Shown one piece after another: positions 54,297-63,149 of a DNA stretch of 64,000 nucleotides. The translations under genes and the position numbers were made by a program. Each line of letters starts with the position of its first letter. Position 1 is the stretch's first letter. The notes under the pieces were generated by a model. That model was not told the DNA's origin. It made no database searches and saw only the letters and a list, made by a program, of their open reading frames with translations. The stretch is from Schlesneria sphaerica (GTDB lineage: Bacteria; Planctomycetota; Planctomycetia; Planctomycetales; Planctomycetaceae): positions 6,696,001 to 6,760,000 of the forward strand of contig NZ_CP172346.1 of the NCBI RefSeq assembly GCF_044336245.1, written 5' to 3'.

Positions 54297-54815
54297 ATGG
54301 AAACGAATCCTTTTGCCGTCCTTTCATTGATAGTTGCTCCGGCGATCCTGACGAATGCAACCTCGGTCCTCATCATGAGCACCAGCAATCGGCTCGCCCG
54401 CAGCGTCGACCGTGCCCGTGAATTGTCGAAGCAGCTTGAAGAGACGACGCGGTATGAGTCCGAAGATGCACAGCGGCGACTGCGGGAGGTCAATGCAGCC
54501 AAGCGTCGTGCGCTCCTGCTGCTGCACGCACTGAGAAGCCTTTACCTCGCGCTGGGAGCGTTTGCTTCATCCGCGTTCGTCTCGCTGCTCGGGGCGGTAA
54601 CTGCTCCTGCGCAGCTTGCAGTTCTGGTGATTACCATGGAAATCGCAGCAGTGATTGCGGGGATGGTCGCGGTTGGCGCAATGGTTTACGGGACAGTGCT
54701 GTTGCTCAGGGAAACAAAGATCGCGGTGCGAGTGATCTCTGAACGCGTTGAGAACGTCTTTGATCGGATCGAACGGCTCGACCCGATGGGAAGCAAAGAT
54801 AACACTTATCCGTAG
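54297..54815 (+). CDS. DUF2721 membrane protein
   Basis: A 172-residue protein of the DUF2721 family, with three hydrophobic segments (FAVLSLIVAPAILTNATSVLI; ALRSLYLALGAFASSAFVSL; VITMEIAAVIAGMVAVGAMVY) separated by a charged helical stretch (NRLARSVDRARELSKQLEET, then RLREVNAAKRRA). The family's recognisable pattern is the NRLARSVDRARELSKQL region. The function is unknown; the DUF is widely distributed in bacteria. It follows the methyltransferase gene, and the bestrophin gene follows. No obvious ribosome binding site. Localisation: inner membrane. Confidence 0.85.
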   Translation: METNPFAVLSLIVAPAILTNATSVLIMSTSNRLARSVDRARELSKQLEETTRYESEDAQRRLREVNAAKRRALLLLHALRSLYLALGAFASSAFVSLLGAVTAPAQLAVLVITMEIAAVIAGMVAVGAMVYGTVLLLRETKIAVRVISERVENVFDRIERLDPMGSKDNTYP

Positions 54816-55002
54816 TCCTCACTGATCGCGCTTGCGAAACGTTTAACGACGATGTCACCGTTTAAGGTGCCGATGGGCACGGAACGTCGTCGGAATGCAT
54901 GTGCTCGAATGAGTCATGATCAGACGCGAATGGCATTTGGACAATCCCATCGCTACGATCGTGCGACTCACGGAAAACGGAAACAGGCAGTACACGTAAC
55001 GA

Positions 55003-55896
55003 ATGATCGAATATAATCGGTACAGTTGGTGGAAGACGACATTCTCTTGGAAGGGGACTGCGCTCTCACGAGTCGCGGGACGCGTCCTGCTGTTCACCTC
55101 TTATGCAGCTGGCGTTCAACTGGTCTACGAAGCGGGGTTGAGTACCGGGCTGTACGACAAATTCTTCGGGATTGATCCGGTCGCACACGCGGTGCTGGGG
55201 TCGTTGCTCGGGTTTCTGATTGTGTTCCGGATGAACTCGTCGAATGCCCGATATTGGGAAGGCCGATCGAGCTGGGGACAGATCATCAATGCCAGTCGAA
55301 ATCTGGTGCGAATCGGAAGCGAATTCTCAACTGAAGGTCGCGAACTGGCTGGACTGGTTGCAGGTTTTGCAATCTGTCTGCGACGGTCGTTACAAGGACA
55401 CCGCGATACGCAGGACACGGAATACTACCTGAGTGAGAAAGTCCGGCAGTCTGTCGAGAGCTTCGGCAATCCCCCCACTGGTGTTGCCGCAGCGATCTCG
55501 GCCTGGATCGGACGCCAGTTTCGGGCGGGAACCATCGACACGATGACTGTCCGTCAACTTGAAGAGCAGTTGTCGAAACTGGTCGATGCACAAGGGGCGT
55601 GTGAGAAGATCCAGAAAACACCCTTGCCCTTTGCTTACGTCGTGATGGTGAAGCAACTGATTCTGGCCTACCTGATCACTCTCCCTCTCGTCCTGTGCGA
55701 ACGCTGCGGATGGTGGTCGCCCCTGTTGATGATCGTGATCTCGCTGGGCCAGTTTGGAATGGAAGAGGCGAGCGTGGAAATCGAGGACCCGTTCGGCACG
55801 GACGATAATTGTCTCGACATGCAGTCTTACTGTCTGACGATCGCACGCGACACCGGACAACTCGCCACACGTTCCATGCATGCGATCAGCAAGTAG
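55003..55896 (+). CDS. bestrophin-family (UPF0187) anion channel
   Basis: A 297-residue bestrophin-like membrane protein. The N-terminus contains YNRYSWWKTTFSWKGTALSR; a first pair of spans follows (VLLFTSYAAGVQLVYEAGL; VLGSLLGFLIVFRMNSSNARYWEGR), where the LGFLIVFRMNSSNARYWEGR segment is the family signature. The C-terminal half has LPFAYVVMVKQLILAYLITLP and EDPFGTDDNCLDMQSYC, also typical. Bacterial homologues form pentameric channels for chloride and similar anions. It is a distinct gene on the same strand as DUF2721, 187 bp after it. The ribosome binding site is weak. Two short hairpins lie after its stop (GGGAC/GTCCC and CTCGC/GCGAG). Confidence 0.92.
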   Translation: MIEYNRYSWWKTTFSWKGTALSRVAGRVLLFTSYAAGVQLVYEAGLSTGLYDKFFGIDPVAHAVLGSLLGFLIVFRMNSSNARYWEGRSSWGQIINASRNLVRIGSEFSTEGRELAGLVAGFAICLRRSLQGHRDTQDTEYYLSEKVRQSVESFGNPPTGVAAAISAWIGRQFRAGTIDTMTVRQLEEQLSKLVDAQGACEKIQKTPLPFAYVVMVKQLILAYLITLPLVLCERCGWWSPLLMIVISLGQFGMEEASVEIEDPFGTDDNCLDMQSYCLTIARDTGQLATRSMHAISK

Positions 55897-56074
55897 GACC
55901 GTCAGCACGATGGGACTCAAGGTCCCCTCGCTTAACTTGCGAGCAGGCATTCCTCGTTTGGTCGAGAACAGAATTTCCTGAAGTCTGCAGGAACGCAATC
56001 GGATCCCAGATAGCCTGCAGCGGCCCTATCGAAGCGTGGTACTTCCTCTCAGCGATGTTGACCGCCGCCTGGGG

Positions 56075-57448
56075 TTAGATCAGTTCCTTGATCGGATCCC
56101 CAAAGGGAAGGATCGGAACAGGGCGCCCAGCGAAGTTGATAAAGTTGTGGGCAGCGTCGATACCAAGGTGCCGATAGACGGTCGCGAGCAGATCCTGGGG
56201 AGTCACGGGAGATTGTGTCGGGTATTCTGCTTTTGAGTTCGTGGCCCCAACGACCTGTCCCATTCGCAGGCCACCCCCTGAGATCAAGGCACTGAACGCC
56301 TGTGGCCAGTGGTCTCGTCCGTAACTCGGCTGCCCCTGGAAATTGGTTTGTGCAAAACCCAGGCGAGGCGTGCGCCCGAATTCTCCGCAGGCAAGAACGA
56401 GGATTTTCCGATCAAGGCCCCGTTCAAAAATTTCCCCGATGAGTGCGCTGAGCGCCTGATCCATTTGCGGGAGGCGTTCGCAGTTGGCGACGCCCAGATC
56501 AAACGCGGCGGCATGGTCGTCCCAGCTGAAGTGAGGACTCTTATCATTGGTCGCCGTCGCATCGATGTTGATGACCGCGACTCCCGCTTCGGCCAGTCGT
56601 CGTGCAAGCAAACAGCTTTGTCCCCAGCGATGGGAACCGTAGCGTTCGCGGACGGAATCCGGTTCCTGTTTTAAGTCAAACGCTGCGGCAACCGAGGTGC
56701 TCGAGAGGATGTCAAAAGCTGCCCCACGAAATTGATCAATGCCATCAAGAGAGCCGTTCAGATCAAGATCCCGGCGATACCGGTCGAGTTGTGAGACCAG
56801 CGACCGACGTTCAATGAATCTGTTGTTGTCTGTATCGGCGATCAGTTTCAGGTTTGGTGGGGAAAAATCCTTCACCGAAGGGTCTCCCGTTTCGAACGCT
56901 TTTGAGCTGAGGCCCAGGTACTGAGGCTGCGTCATGAACGGTGCTTTATGAGCGCCGACGTACTGAGGAAGCCCGTCCGGTCGAGGACCCCGCATCCGGG
57001 CCGCGATCATGCCAAAGTCAGGATGCTCGGAACGAGCCTGGGAGGTCACGTCGGGAACGGTCGGTGTTTTTCCGGTCAGCACCTCGATGCTGCCGTCGTT
57101 GTGGGCAGACATTTCATGATGCAGCGATCGAATGATTGAGAACTTATCCGCCATTTTCGCCTGCAGCGGCAGATGCTCGCAGATATCCATGCCGGGGATA
57201 TTGGTGGCAATAGGCCGGAACGGGCCGCGATAGTCCGTTGGCGCATTCGGTTTCAGGTCGTAGGTCTCGAGCTGGCTGGGACCGCCCCACATCCAGAAGA
57301 GAATCACCGAGGTTTCGGAATGGGACTGACCTGCCGCTGCCCTGCTGGCGAGGACGTCAGGAAGCGTCATACCTCCCAGGGCCAAAGCCCCGATCCGCAT
57401 GAACTCACGTCGCGTCGCAGGTCCCAGGCAATTCAGTTGCTGTTTCAT
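56075..57448 (-). CDS. DUF1501 exported protein
   Basis: A 457-residue DUF1501 protein. The N-terminus RREFMRIGALALGGMTLPD is a Tat-type signal. The family landmarks are VILFWMWGGPSQLETYDLKP, LPLQAKMADKFSIIRSLHHEM, ACGEFGRTPRLG and GRDHWPQAFSALISGGG near the C-terminus. DUF1501 proteins belong to the alkaline phosphatase-like/sulfatase fold group, though the catalytic role is not settled. The start ATG 57448 follows the stop of the upstream CRTAC1-type fusion gene by one base (TGA-T-ATG), so they are translationally coupled. More often DUF1501 genes follow DUF1553 cytochrome genes in planctomycetes; here the partner is different. Exported by Tat to the periplasm. Confidence 0.92.
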   Translation of the reverse strand: MKQQLNCLGPATRREFMRIGALALGGMTLPDVLASRAAAGQSHSETSVILFWMWGGPSQLETYDLKPNAPTDYRGPFRPIATNIPGMDICEHLPLQAKMADKFSIIRSLHHEMSAHNDGSIEVLTGKTPTVPDVTSQARSEHPDFGMIAARMRGPRPDGLPQYVGAHKAPFMTQPQYLGLSSKAFETGDPSVKDFSPPNLKLIADTDNNRFIERRSLVSQLDRYRRDLDLNGSLDGIDQFRGAAFDILSSTSVAAAFDLKQEPDSVRERYGSHRWGQSCLLARRLAEAGVAVINIDATATNDKSPHFSWDDHAAAFDLGVANCERLPQMDQALSALIGEIFERGLDRKILVLACGEFGRTPRLGFAQTNFQGQPSYGRDHWPQAFSALISGGGLRMGQVVGATNSKAEYPTQSPVTPQDLLATVYRHLGIDAAHNFINFAGRPVPILPFGDPIKELI

Positions 57449-57449
57449 A

Positions 57450-60400
57450 TCAGTCCTCTGCCACTTCTCGCGAGACATGCATTGCAATCACCGAAGCACT
57501 CTGAGGAATCACCGGGGAGATCGGAATCAGATCCGGTTGTTCCTCTAAACATAACCATTCGTGGTTGGCTTGCACATTTAGGAAAGTTTGACGGATGCCA
57601 CTTGGCCAGCGAATCGTAACTTCGCTTGCCAATGTGTGTTGACCCAATCCGAAAGTAAGCGACCGCTGGTTGCATCCCTGATATCCATCCCCTGCCGTGA
57701 GGTGTTGCGTCTGCTTGCGCTCTCCGGCAAGGACGGTGACGATCGCTCCGATCGCGTCACGGTCAGATACAATCCCCCTTAAATGCATGACGAGCGAGTG
57801 TCCGGCGGACGTTGTTCGGTTCGTCAACAACGCGGCGGGGGCTTCAAGATGAGAAATCGCAATGTCTTCTCTCCCATCACGATTCCAGTCAAGTCGGCAC
57901 ATTCCTCGTCCCAGATACTCACGCTGAAAGAACGGGCCTGCGGATTGGGGAGAAATCTCCTGAAAGATTCCATCCTCCCGTCCTCGAAAGATTTGTGGAC
58001 GCATCGCGTACGGCTGACCGTATGCTCGCTGGTCGTCCACATGCCCGTTCGTTACCAGAAAATCGCGAAGGCCATCCACATCAGCGTCAATCGATTGAAC
58101 TCCGAAGCCAAGCACCGGAAGGCTGGGTTGTGTTAAGCCGACAGACGCGGTCGCATCGACGAAGGCGTCGTTCTCAACCTGAAGGTAGAGGGTGTTCGAT
58201 TCCATGTAAAAGTTGGTCACGAACAGATCCAGCTTACCATCGCCATTAAAGTCATCCGCTGCAATTCCCATACACCCTTGTGCCTGGCCGTCCGCGTTAA
58301 GTGCGACTCCATGCGATAGTCCCACCTCTTCAAACTCAGGTGAGCCACCCCGGTGTGGCGCGCGATTGGTGTAAAAGAAATTGGAGACAAGATCATTGGC
58401 GACGAACACATCGAGTTTGCCGGACTGGTGGAAATCCGCGATCAGAAGCCCCAATCCTTTGCCGTTCGGCGCTGCGAGACCTGATACCACGGACGCGTCG
58501 CTGAATGAACCGTCCCCGTTATTGAGCAGGAACTGGGATTCCGCTGCAGGAAACTCGAAGGGAGCACACATCCTTGGCACGCCATCTTTATGGTGGCACA
58601 TCCGTTCGAAAACATCTTCCGCATACAGATAGTTCACTGCGTACAAGTCGGGCCATGTGTCGCCGTTCAAGTCGGCGATCGCGCAACTTGTCGTCCAGCG
58701 CCCTTCATGCGGCGGCAGCAGATGAGTCGTCTCACAAAAGGTACCGTCCCCTTCGTTGTGAAAAAGACGGTTACCCCCGATGTTTGCAACCAGAAGGTCC
58801 GGGAATCCGTCATTGTCGTAATCGCCGAAAGACAGCCCCTGACCGAACCCGGACTCACGAATTCCGCACGAGTCGGTTACATCCTGAAACTGGCCTGTTC
58901 CGAGATTCCGGTAGAGCCGGTCCAGATAGTCGGTTTGCGAGAGTTCGACCGGCCATTTGCAGCCCTGGGTGAAATAGAGATCGGGCCAACTGTCGAGGTC
59001 AAAGTCAGTGCTTCCGACCCCACCCCCTGTGAATTCGAACATTTGCTGACCCGCGGTTTGGGGGTCGGCGCTATTGAAATATGTAAAGTGGATTCCTGTC
59101 GCTGCCGCGTCATCCGAGAAAGAGATGGCTGTTGGGATCGGAGAATTCGTCGAGGCAAACGCCTGACGTTCCTGATTCGTGACAGGCCAGTCAGGTACGG
59201 GGTACATCGAGAGATCAACGTGCAAGGCGGGATTGGATGCTTCGTCCGTCAATGGCGAAAGATCTGTCAGTCGTCGTCGCGCGCTTTCGATCATGAGGGG
59301 TGGCCAGGCAGCTTGCGGGTCCAGACGCTGGGCAAGCTGGCTCCAACCCCAGGCTTCCCAGTAACGGCCCAGTCGTTCCATTTGCTCTGCTACGCGCTGA
59401 AGCGGTTTCAGCGATTCCTGCACTCCCGTGAAGAGAGCCGCTTCCGCATCTTTGAGTTCTTGCAGGAGTTCTAAACGATGCAGAAAGGGTTGAGCCCGCT
59501 CCACTTCATCGGGCTGGAGCAGCAATTGCGACATGCGGTTCAGGGCAAGTCGGTAATTGGGATTCCTGCGAATTGACTCCCAGTAACAGCGAATGGCTGC
59601 ATCGTTCATGCCTTCCACTTGCGCTCGCTGCCCGAGCGCCAGCCAGATTTCTGGATGCTCCCGGGCGGATTCGCAGAGTTGTGAATTCCAGGCGACAAAT
59701 TCGCTAAGGCGAATTTCCGGTGCTGCAAGCAGTCCCCCGAGCAAGGCTTGAGCGGAAATCTGCTGGGGGTCAAGTTTCACCGCGAGCGCCGCCCAGCAAC
59801 GCGATTCATCGAGGCGTCCGGCCCGATAAGCATTCCATCCCATCCCCAGTGCAGCGAGCGGATCGTCTGGAGCGGCCTCAACGCAGGCCTTCAATAAGGG
59901 GGCATCGTCGTGAACGCCAGTCTCCGATCCGATGAGGATCAACTGGCTCGTTGAAAATGCTCCGAGGCGAATCAACTTCAGTGTCGGCGGAATTGCTTCC
60001 CATCGCTGGCCTGTCAGGCCGAGCAGATCTGCATATCCGCTGTTCGCCCCGACGTGTTGGGGATCGTGGCGAAGAACTTTCAAGTTGAGATTTACGGCAG
60101 AGGAAAGCTGATGCCGTTGAAAAGCAAGCAGGTGGGCGGCAACGGAGCCTGCATTGGCTTTTTGTGAGGTGTCAATTTCGCCAAGCTGTGAGTAAAAACT
60201 CCAGGCCTGATCGAACTGCTGCTCTGCAGTGGCAGAGGCACCCCCGATGACGATCGCCGCAGCATTGTTCTCGTCCAGTGTCAATACACGGCGGGAAAGA
60301 CGAACGGCGTCTGCAAAGCGTCGCTCTTCAAAGGCCGCTCTCGCCGCAGCCAGGGTCGCGTCGAGATCATGAGAATCGAGGAGATAGCACCAGAAGGCCG

Positions 60401-60461
60401 CTCCGGCAAATGCCAGAGCGGCTGAGAAGGCAATCAGAGCTCTCGTCATTGGTCGAGACAT
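57450..60461 (-). CDS. membrane-anchored TPR / FG-GAP / ASPIC-UnbV fusion protein (CRTAC1 family)
   Basis: A ~1003-residue protein. N-terminal membrane anchor (ALIAFSAALAFAGAAFWCYLL). TPR region to ~420 (FADAVRLSRRVLTLDENNAA, DQAWSFYSQLGEID, GRLDESRCWAALAVKLDPQQ). FG-GAP/VCBS propeller from ~430 to ~860, with calcium loops DFDLDSWPD, DYDNDGFPD, DLNGDTWPD, DFNGDGKLD and DADVDGLRD. C-terminal ASPIC/UnbV domain (IGAIVTVLAGERKQTQ and the terminal WPSGIRQTF). The start is uncertain: TTG 60473, ATG 60461 (chosen) or ATG 60449. It lies 82 bp after the small lipoprotein gene and is translationally coupled to DUF1501. It combines in one chain the TPR and FG-GAP/UnbV parts that are separate in the 4.7-9.8 kb region. 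Confidence 0.88.
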   Translation of the reverse strand: MSRPMTRALIAFSAALAFAGAAFWCYLLDSHDLDATLAAARAAFEERRFADAVRLSRRVLTLDENNAAAIVIGGASATAEQQFDQAWSFYSQLGEIDTSQKANAGSVAAHLLAFQRHQLSSAVNLNLKVLRHDPQHVGANSGYADLLGLTGQRWEAIPPTLKLIRLGAFSTSQLILIGSETGVHDDAPLLKACVEAAPDDPLAALGMGWNAYRAGRLDESRCWAALAVKLDPQQISAQALLGGLLAAPEIRLSEFVAWNSQLCESAREHPEIWLALGQRAQVEGMNDAAIRCYWESIRRNPNYRLALNRMSQLLLQPDEVERAQPFLHRLELLQELKDAEAALFTGVQESLKPLQRVAEQMERLGRYWEAWGWSQLAQRLDPQAAWPPLMIESARRRLTDLSPLTDEASNPALHVDLSMYPVPDWPVTNQERQAFASTNSPIPTAISFSDDAAATGIHFTYFNSADPQTAGQQMFEFTGGGVGSTDFDLDSWPDLYFTQGCKWPVELSQTDYLDRLYRNLGTGQFQDVTDSCGIRESGFGQGLSFGDYDNDGFPDLLVANIGGNRLFHNEGDGTFCETTHLLPPHEGRWTTSCAIADLNGDTWPDLYAVNYLYAEDVFERMCHHKDGVPRMCAPFEFPAAESQFLLNNGDGSFSDASVVSGLAAPNGKGLGLLIADFHQSGKLDVFVANDLVSNFFYTNRAPHRGGSPEFEEVGLSHGVALNADGQAQGCMGIAADDFNGDGKLDLFVTNFYMESNTLYLQVENDAFVDATASVGLTQPSLPVLGFGVQSIDADVDGLRDFLVTNGHVDDQRAYGQPYAMRPQIFRGREDGIFQEISPQSAGPFFQREYLGRGMCRLDWNRDGREDIAISHLEAPAALLTNRTTSAGHSLVMHLRGIVSDRDAIGAIVTVLAGERKQTQHLTAGDGYQGCNQRSLTFGLGQHTLASEVTIRWPSGIRQTFLNVQANHEWLCLEEQPDLIPISPVIPQSASVIAMHVSREVAED

Positions 60462-60543
60462 TGCGTCACTCAATCGCCGGTGACATCACTGTAAGGCAAA
60501 TCTGTAAAGAAGAACGAGGACACAACGAACGGGGATGAACCCG

Positions 60544-60963
60544 TCAGGGCTGCATATCGAATTTAAACGTATTGCCGCTCCGGGTGGGTTCAACTGTTGC
60601 GAGCAAGCCACTGGTCGCGGCTTGGCGGTACTTCACCGGAAAATTTGGATACGTCTTGGGAGGTGTCTTTGGCGGACCACCCGGAGGAGGTGGCGTCAGG
60701 ACACTCGGAGGCGGTTCGACGTAAACACGGTACTGCCCTTCGATCAGGCCTTTGTCCATGATGAAGTTTCCGGAACCGTCGATGTACGCAACAATCCCCC
60801 CGCCATCCTGCCGGTAAAAGGTAATCATCCCTTCGGTGACAGGAGTTCCTTTGAACGTGACGGAGCCGGAAACGGGGTATTTCGGGGGCCCCGATTTTCC
60901 GCAACCATTCAACGCCATCAATATCAGACCAAATAAGAACAGATGTGATAGTGCGCGCTTCAT
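60544..60963 (-). CDS. small transthyretin-like lipoprotein
   Basis: A 139-residue lipoprotein with signal and lipobox (LFLFGLILMALNGC). The mature part has the VSGSVTFKGTPVTEGMITFY motif, as in the lipoprotein at 7873-8364, with a short YIDGSGNF-type turn and a Pro-rich insertion (PPPGGPPKTPPKTYP). The C-terminus ends in TRSGNTFKFDMQP, a final strand. The ATG has AAAGGTTGAT upstream. It lies 36 bp after the DUF1559 gene and is part of the same operon, which continues to the TPR/FG-GAP fusion and DUF1501. The function is unknown; it may anchor or cap an envelope complex. Confidence 0.83.
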   Translation of the reverse strand: MKRALSHLFLFGLILMALNGCGKSGPPKYPVSGSVTFKGTPVTEGMITFYRQDGGGIVAYIDGSGNFIMDKGLIEGQYRVYVEPPPSVLTPPPPGGPPKTPPKTYPNFPVKYRQAATSGLLATVEPTRSGNTFKFDMQP

Positions 60964-60999
60964 ATCAACCTTTCACTTTTTTCGTGCTCGCAAGACCAC

Positions 61000-61995
61000 T
61001 TAAAACTCACCGATCGTTTTGCCGTCGTTCATGACGGAGAGCCTGATGAGTGTTCCCAAATCGACATTCTGCGAGATGAATCGAGCTGATCCATCTGCGA
61101 GAAGAATCTGGCATCCTCCCGTGTGATGTGAGTTCAGTACTGTATTCAAATACCAGGGCTGATTGCCGCTGGCGGCACCCGAAGCATTGATCTGATAACG
61201 GACAGTGGTGATCCCCACAACGATTTCGCATCCGGTGACCGCGGGGAATACGGTACGACCAAGGCTGGTGCCGCCCCAGCCACCCCAGTAGTTCGCGCGA
61301 ACGTCCTGATTGTCGAGCGCAGCAGATTGCTCGCCCACAATCATGGTGTTGGAGGTGCCGTCAACCGCGTCACGCATGTTCTGGTTTCGCAGAGCGGGCA
61401 GCAGACCGTTATGACAAGCACGTCCAGAGTAAACGATGTCCGTACAAAGCCCCTGTCCGGAGGGATCCCAGCGATTGGGGGCTAACTCATCAACCCCACC
61501 CGAGATTCCGACGTAGTCCATGGTCTGGCCACGGTCGAAATTGTTCATGACCCCCAGTGTCGAATTACGGGGCAAAGGATTGGAGGGACAGTTGTAGACC
61601 GGAACGAGCAGTCCCCGGAGTACGGAGTTAATTCCGTACGTGCCGCCCCAGGCGTTGAAGTCACCCGGCTCGGAAGTAAAGGTAATCTGGTTGAAGACGG
61701 TACCTTGATCCAGATAGGGAAGAATGCTGAGCCGCCAGTTCCCCAGGTAGTTGGCGTGATTGCCCAGGGGAAAACTGTTGTAAGTGTCGTGGTAGTTGTG
61801 CAGTGCAAGCCCCATCTGCTTGAGATGATTCTTGCACTGGGTCCTGCGGGCTGCCTCACGGGCCTGCTGTACCGCGGGTAACAGCAGAGCGATCAGAACT
61901 GCGATGATGGCAATCACGACCAGCAGTTCAATGAGCGTAAATCCCCTCGCCTTTCGTAATAGATGCCTTACGTAGGACTGTCTCTTCATGATCAT
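61000..61995 (-). CDS. DUF1559 domain protein with type IV prepilin-like N-terminus
   Basis: A 331-residue protein with prepilin motif RGFTLIELLVVIAIIAVL after an 18-residue basic leader, followed by LLPAVQQAREAARRTQC as in the DUF1559 protein at 6665-7672. The C-terminal signature is HHTGGCQILLADGSARF, and the last residues are NDGKTIGEF. The longest frame starts at 62064; ATG 61995 has GGAGGTTACTG upstream and was chosen (a further ATG at 61989 follows). It is the first gene of a leftward operon with the lipoprotein, the TPR/FG-GAP fusion and DUF1501. A prepilin peptidase would cleave it; the resulting pseudopilin might form or anchor a surface assembly. Confidence 0.93.
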   Translation of the reverse strand: MIMKRQSYVRHLLRKARGFTLIELLVVIAIIAVLIALLLPAVQQAREAARRTQCKNHLKQMGLALHNYHDTYNSFPLGNHANYLGNWRLSILPYLDQGTVFNQITFTSEPGDFNAWGGTYGINSVLRGLLVPVYNCPSNPLPRNSTLGVMNNFDRGQTMDYVGISGGVDELAPNRWDPSGQGLCTDIVYSGRACHNGLLPALRNQNMRDAVDGTSNTMIVGEQSAALDNQDVRANYWGGWGGTSLGRTVFPAVTGCEIVVGITTVRYQINASGAASGNQPWYLNTVLNSHHTGGCQILLADGSARFISQNVDLGTLIRLSVMNDGKTIGEF

Positions 61996-62141
61996 CAGTA
62001 ACCTCCGTTCCCGAACAAAAAAGGCCTGCGGAATCAAATGTCGAAGCGAAAATGCTTGAAACACGACCCCTCAGAGCGGTAAGACGCGAAACACAAAAGA
62101 GCAAAAAGTAAAGAACGCTTCTTAGCGGGATATCATCTGCA

Positions 62142-63026
62142 TCAGATTGTCGGCGTTGACACCGTCGTCGGAGATGGAAGGGACGAATCAGAAGTTTCTG
62201 ACTCAGATCCTTTGTTCGGGATTGGAATCGGTCGCTGAACTGCGATCAGGACAAACAGTGCTGCGATTGTCAGAAACATCAGTCTGTTCAGTGTTCCTTC
62301 GGGAATGGACATATCTGAACGTTCGAGCTGAAACAGCACTGCAGAGAGTGGCGAATAGATTAGCGCTGCAAGCGCCCCTCCCACCGCGCCGGAGATCAGA
62401 CGCTGCAGGTAGCCAATCGAATCTGTCCTGACCGAGGTCAGAAGCAATGACAAGCCCGCTGCCATTCCACTCCACCCGACAGCGTGACCGATGATCGTCT
62501 TCAATGAAGGGTCCAGCCCGAGTGTCTCAAGGTTCATTAGAAGTGCCGCTTCTAGTACGCCACCGGCAGCGGCGAACGTCCCTCCCAGTAGGCTGCCCGA
62601 AAGAGTCGTCCGAAGCATGGTCGTGGGTGAAGAATGTGGAAATGCAAGAAGCAAGCCGAAGAAGGCGCCCGTAGCAGCACCGAAGACACCCAGGCATGAG
62701 GCGGTCGTTTTATAGAGGGATGTCCAACGGTTTGACCGCTCTTTTGCCCAGGCAATCGGGTCGTCACGCCGGGCGCGGATTCGATTCGTCATTTCCACCG
62801 AGAGATTTTCGACAGGAAATGCTCCATCAAGCGACATGACCGCGGGGAGTGAAGTTGCCGCTCCCAGCAACGCGACGATGATCGTCGTCAGCAGCGAGAG
62901 GCGCCGGGATGCCACGTTCGTCGCTGGTGCCGTAATTACTGGCATCGCTGCTTGAACCTTGGTCGGATCCTCTGTGAGGCCCACTTGATCTCTCGGTGCC
63001 GTCGCGAGTGTCGAATCGGAATTCAT
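62142..63026 (-). CDS. multi-span membrane protein of unknown function
   Basis: A 294-residue protein. The first ~45 residues are polar; then a span (LSLLTTIIVALLGAATSLPAVM), a periplasmic or cytoplasmic loop of ~45 residues with many Arg (MTNRIRARRDDPIAWAKERS), and four to five further spans (SCLGVFGAATGAFFGLLLAF, GSLLGGTFAAAGGVLEAALL, IIGHAVGWSGMAAGLSLLL, LISGAVGGALAALIYSPLSA, LMFLTIAALFVLIAV). The Gly/Ala-rich helices resemble transporters or glycine-zipper proteins, but I recognise no family. The frame opens at 63101; ATG 63026 has AAGGAAGCTGCG upstream and was chosen. A good promoter with a palindrome lies 90-120 bases upstream. Confidence 0.75.
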   Translation of the reverse strand: MNSDSTLATAPRDQVGLTEDPTKVQAAMPVITAPATNVASRRLSLLTTIIVALLGAATSLPAVMSLDGAFPVENLSVEMTNRIRARRDDPIAWAKERSNRWTSLYKTTASCLGVFGAATGAFFGLLLAFPHSSPTTMLRTTLSGSLLGGTFAAAGGVLEAALLMNLETLGLDPSLKTIIGHAVGWSGMAAGLSLLLTSVRTDSIGYLQRLISGAVGGALAALIYSPLSAVLFQLERSDMSIPEGTLNRLMFLTIAALFVLIAVQRPIPIPNKGSESETSDSSLPSPTTVSTPTI

Positions 63027-63116
63027 TCGCAGCTTCCTTACGCCGAAAGGGCTGAAAACCAAGGCTGAAGCGTCAGACAGGAGTGATACCGTCGATTGCA
63101 AACGAAGTTGTTACAA

Positions 63117-63145
63117 AATATAACCAACAATCGATTTGTATACAA
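63117..63145 (-). promoter_or_regulatory. sigma-70 promoter for the membrane protein gene
   Basis: On the minus strand, TTGTAT (63145-63140) and TATATT (63122-63117) are 17 bases apart. The predicted start of transcription is about 63110, giving a leader of about 85 bases to the ATG at 63026. The -35 box overlaps a palindrome. Confidence 0.55.
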
Positions 63146-63149
63146 TCGA
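63131..63149. repeat. near-palindrome overlapping the -35 box
   Basis: TCGATT and AATCGA flank GTATAC, a perfect palindrome except for one extra T at 63137. It covers the -35 box of the minus-strand promoter at 63117-63145. TCGATTG also occurs at 63092-63098. A repressor binding site is a plausible reading. Confidence 0.4.
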
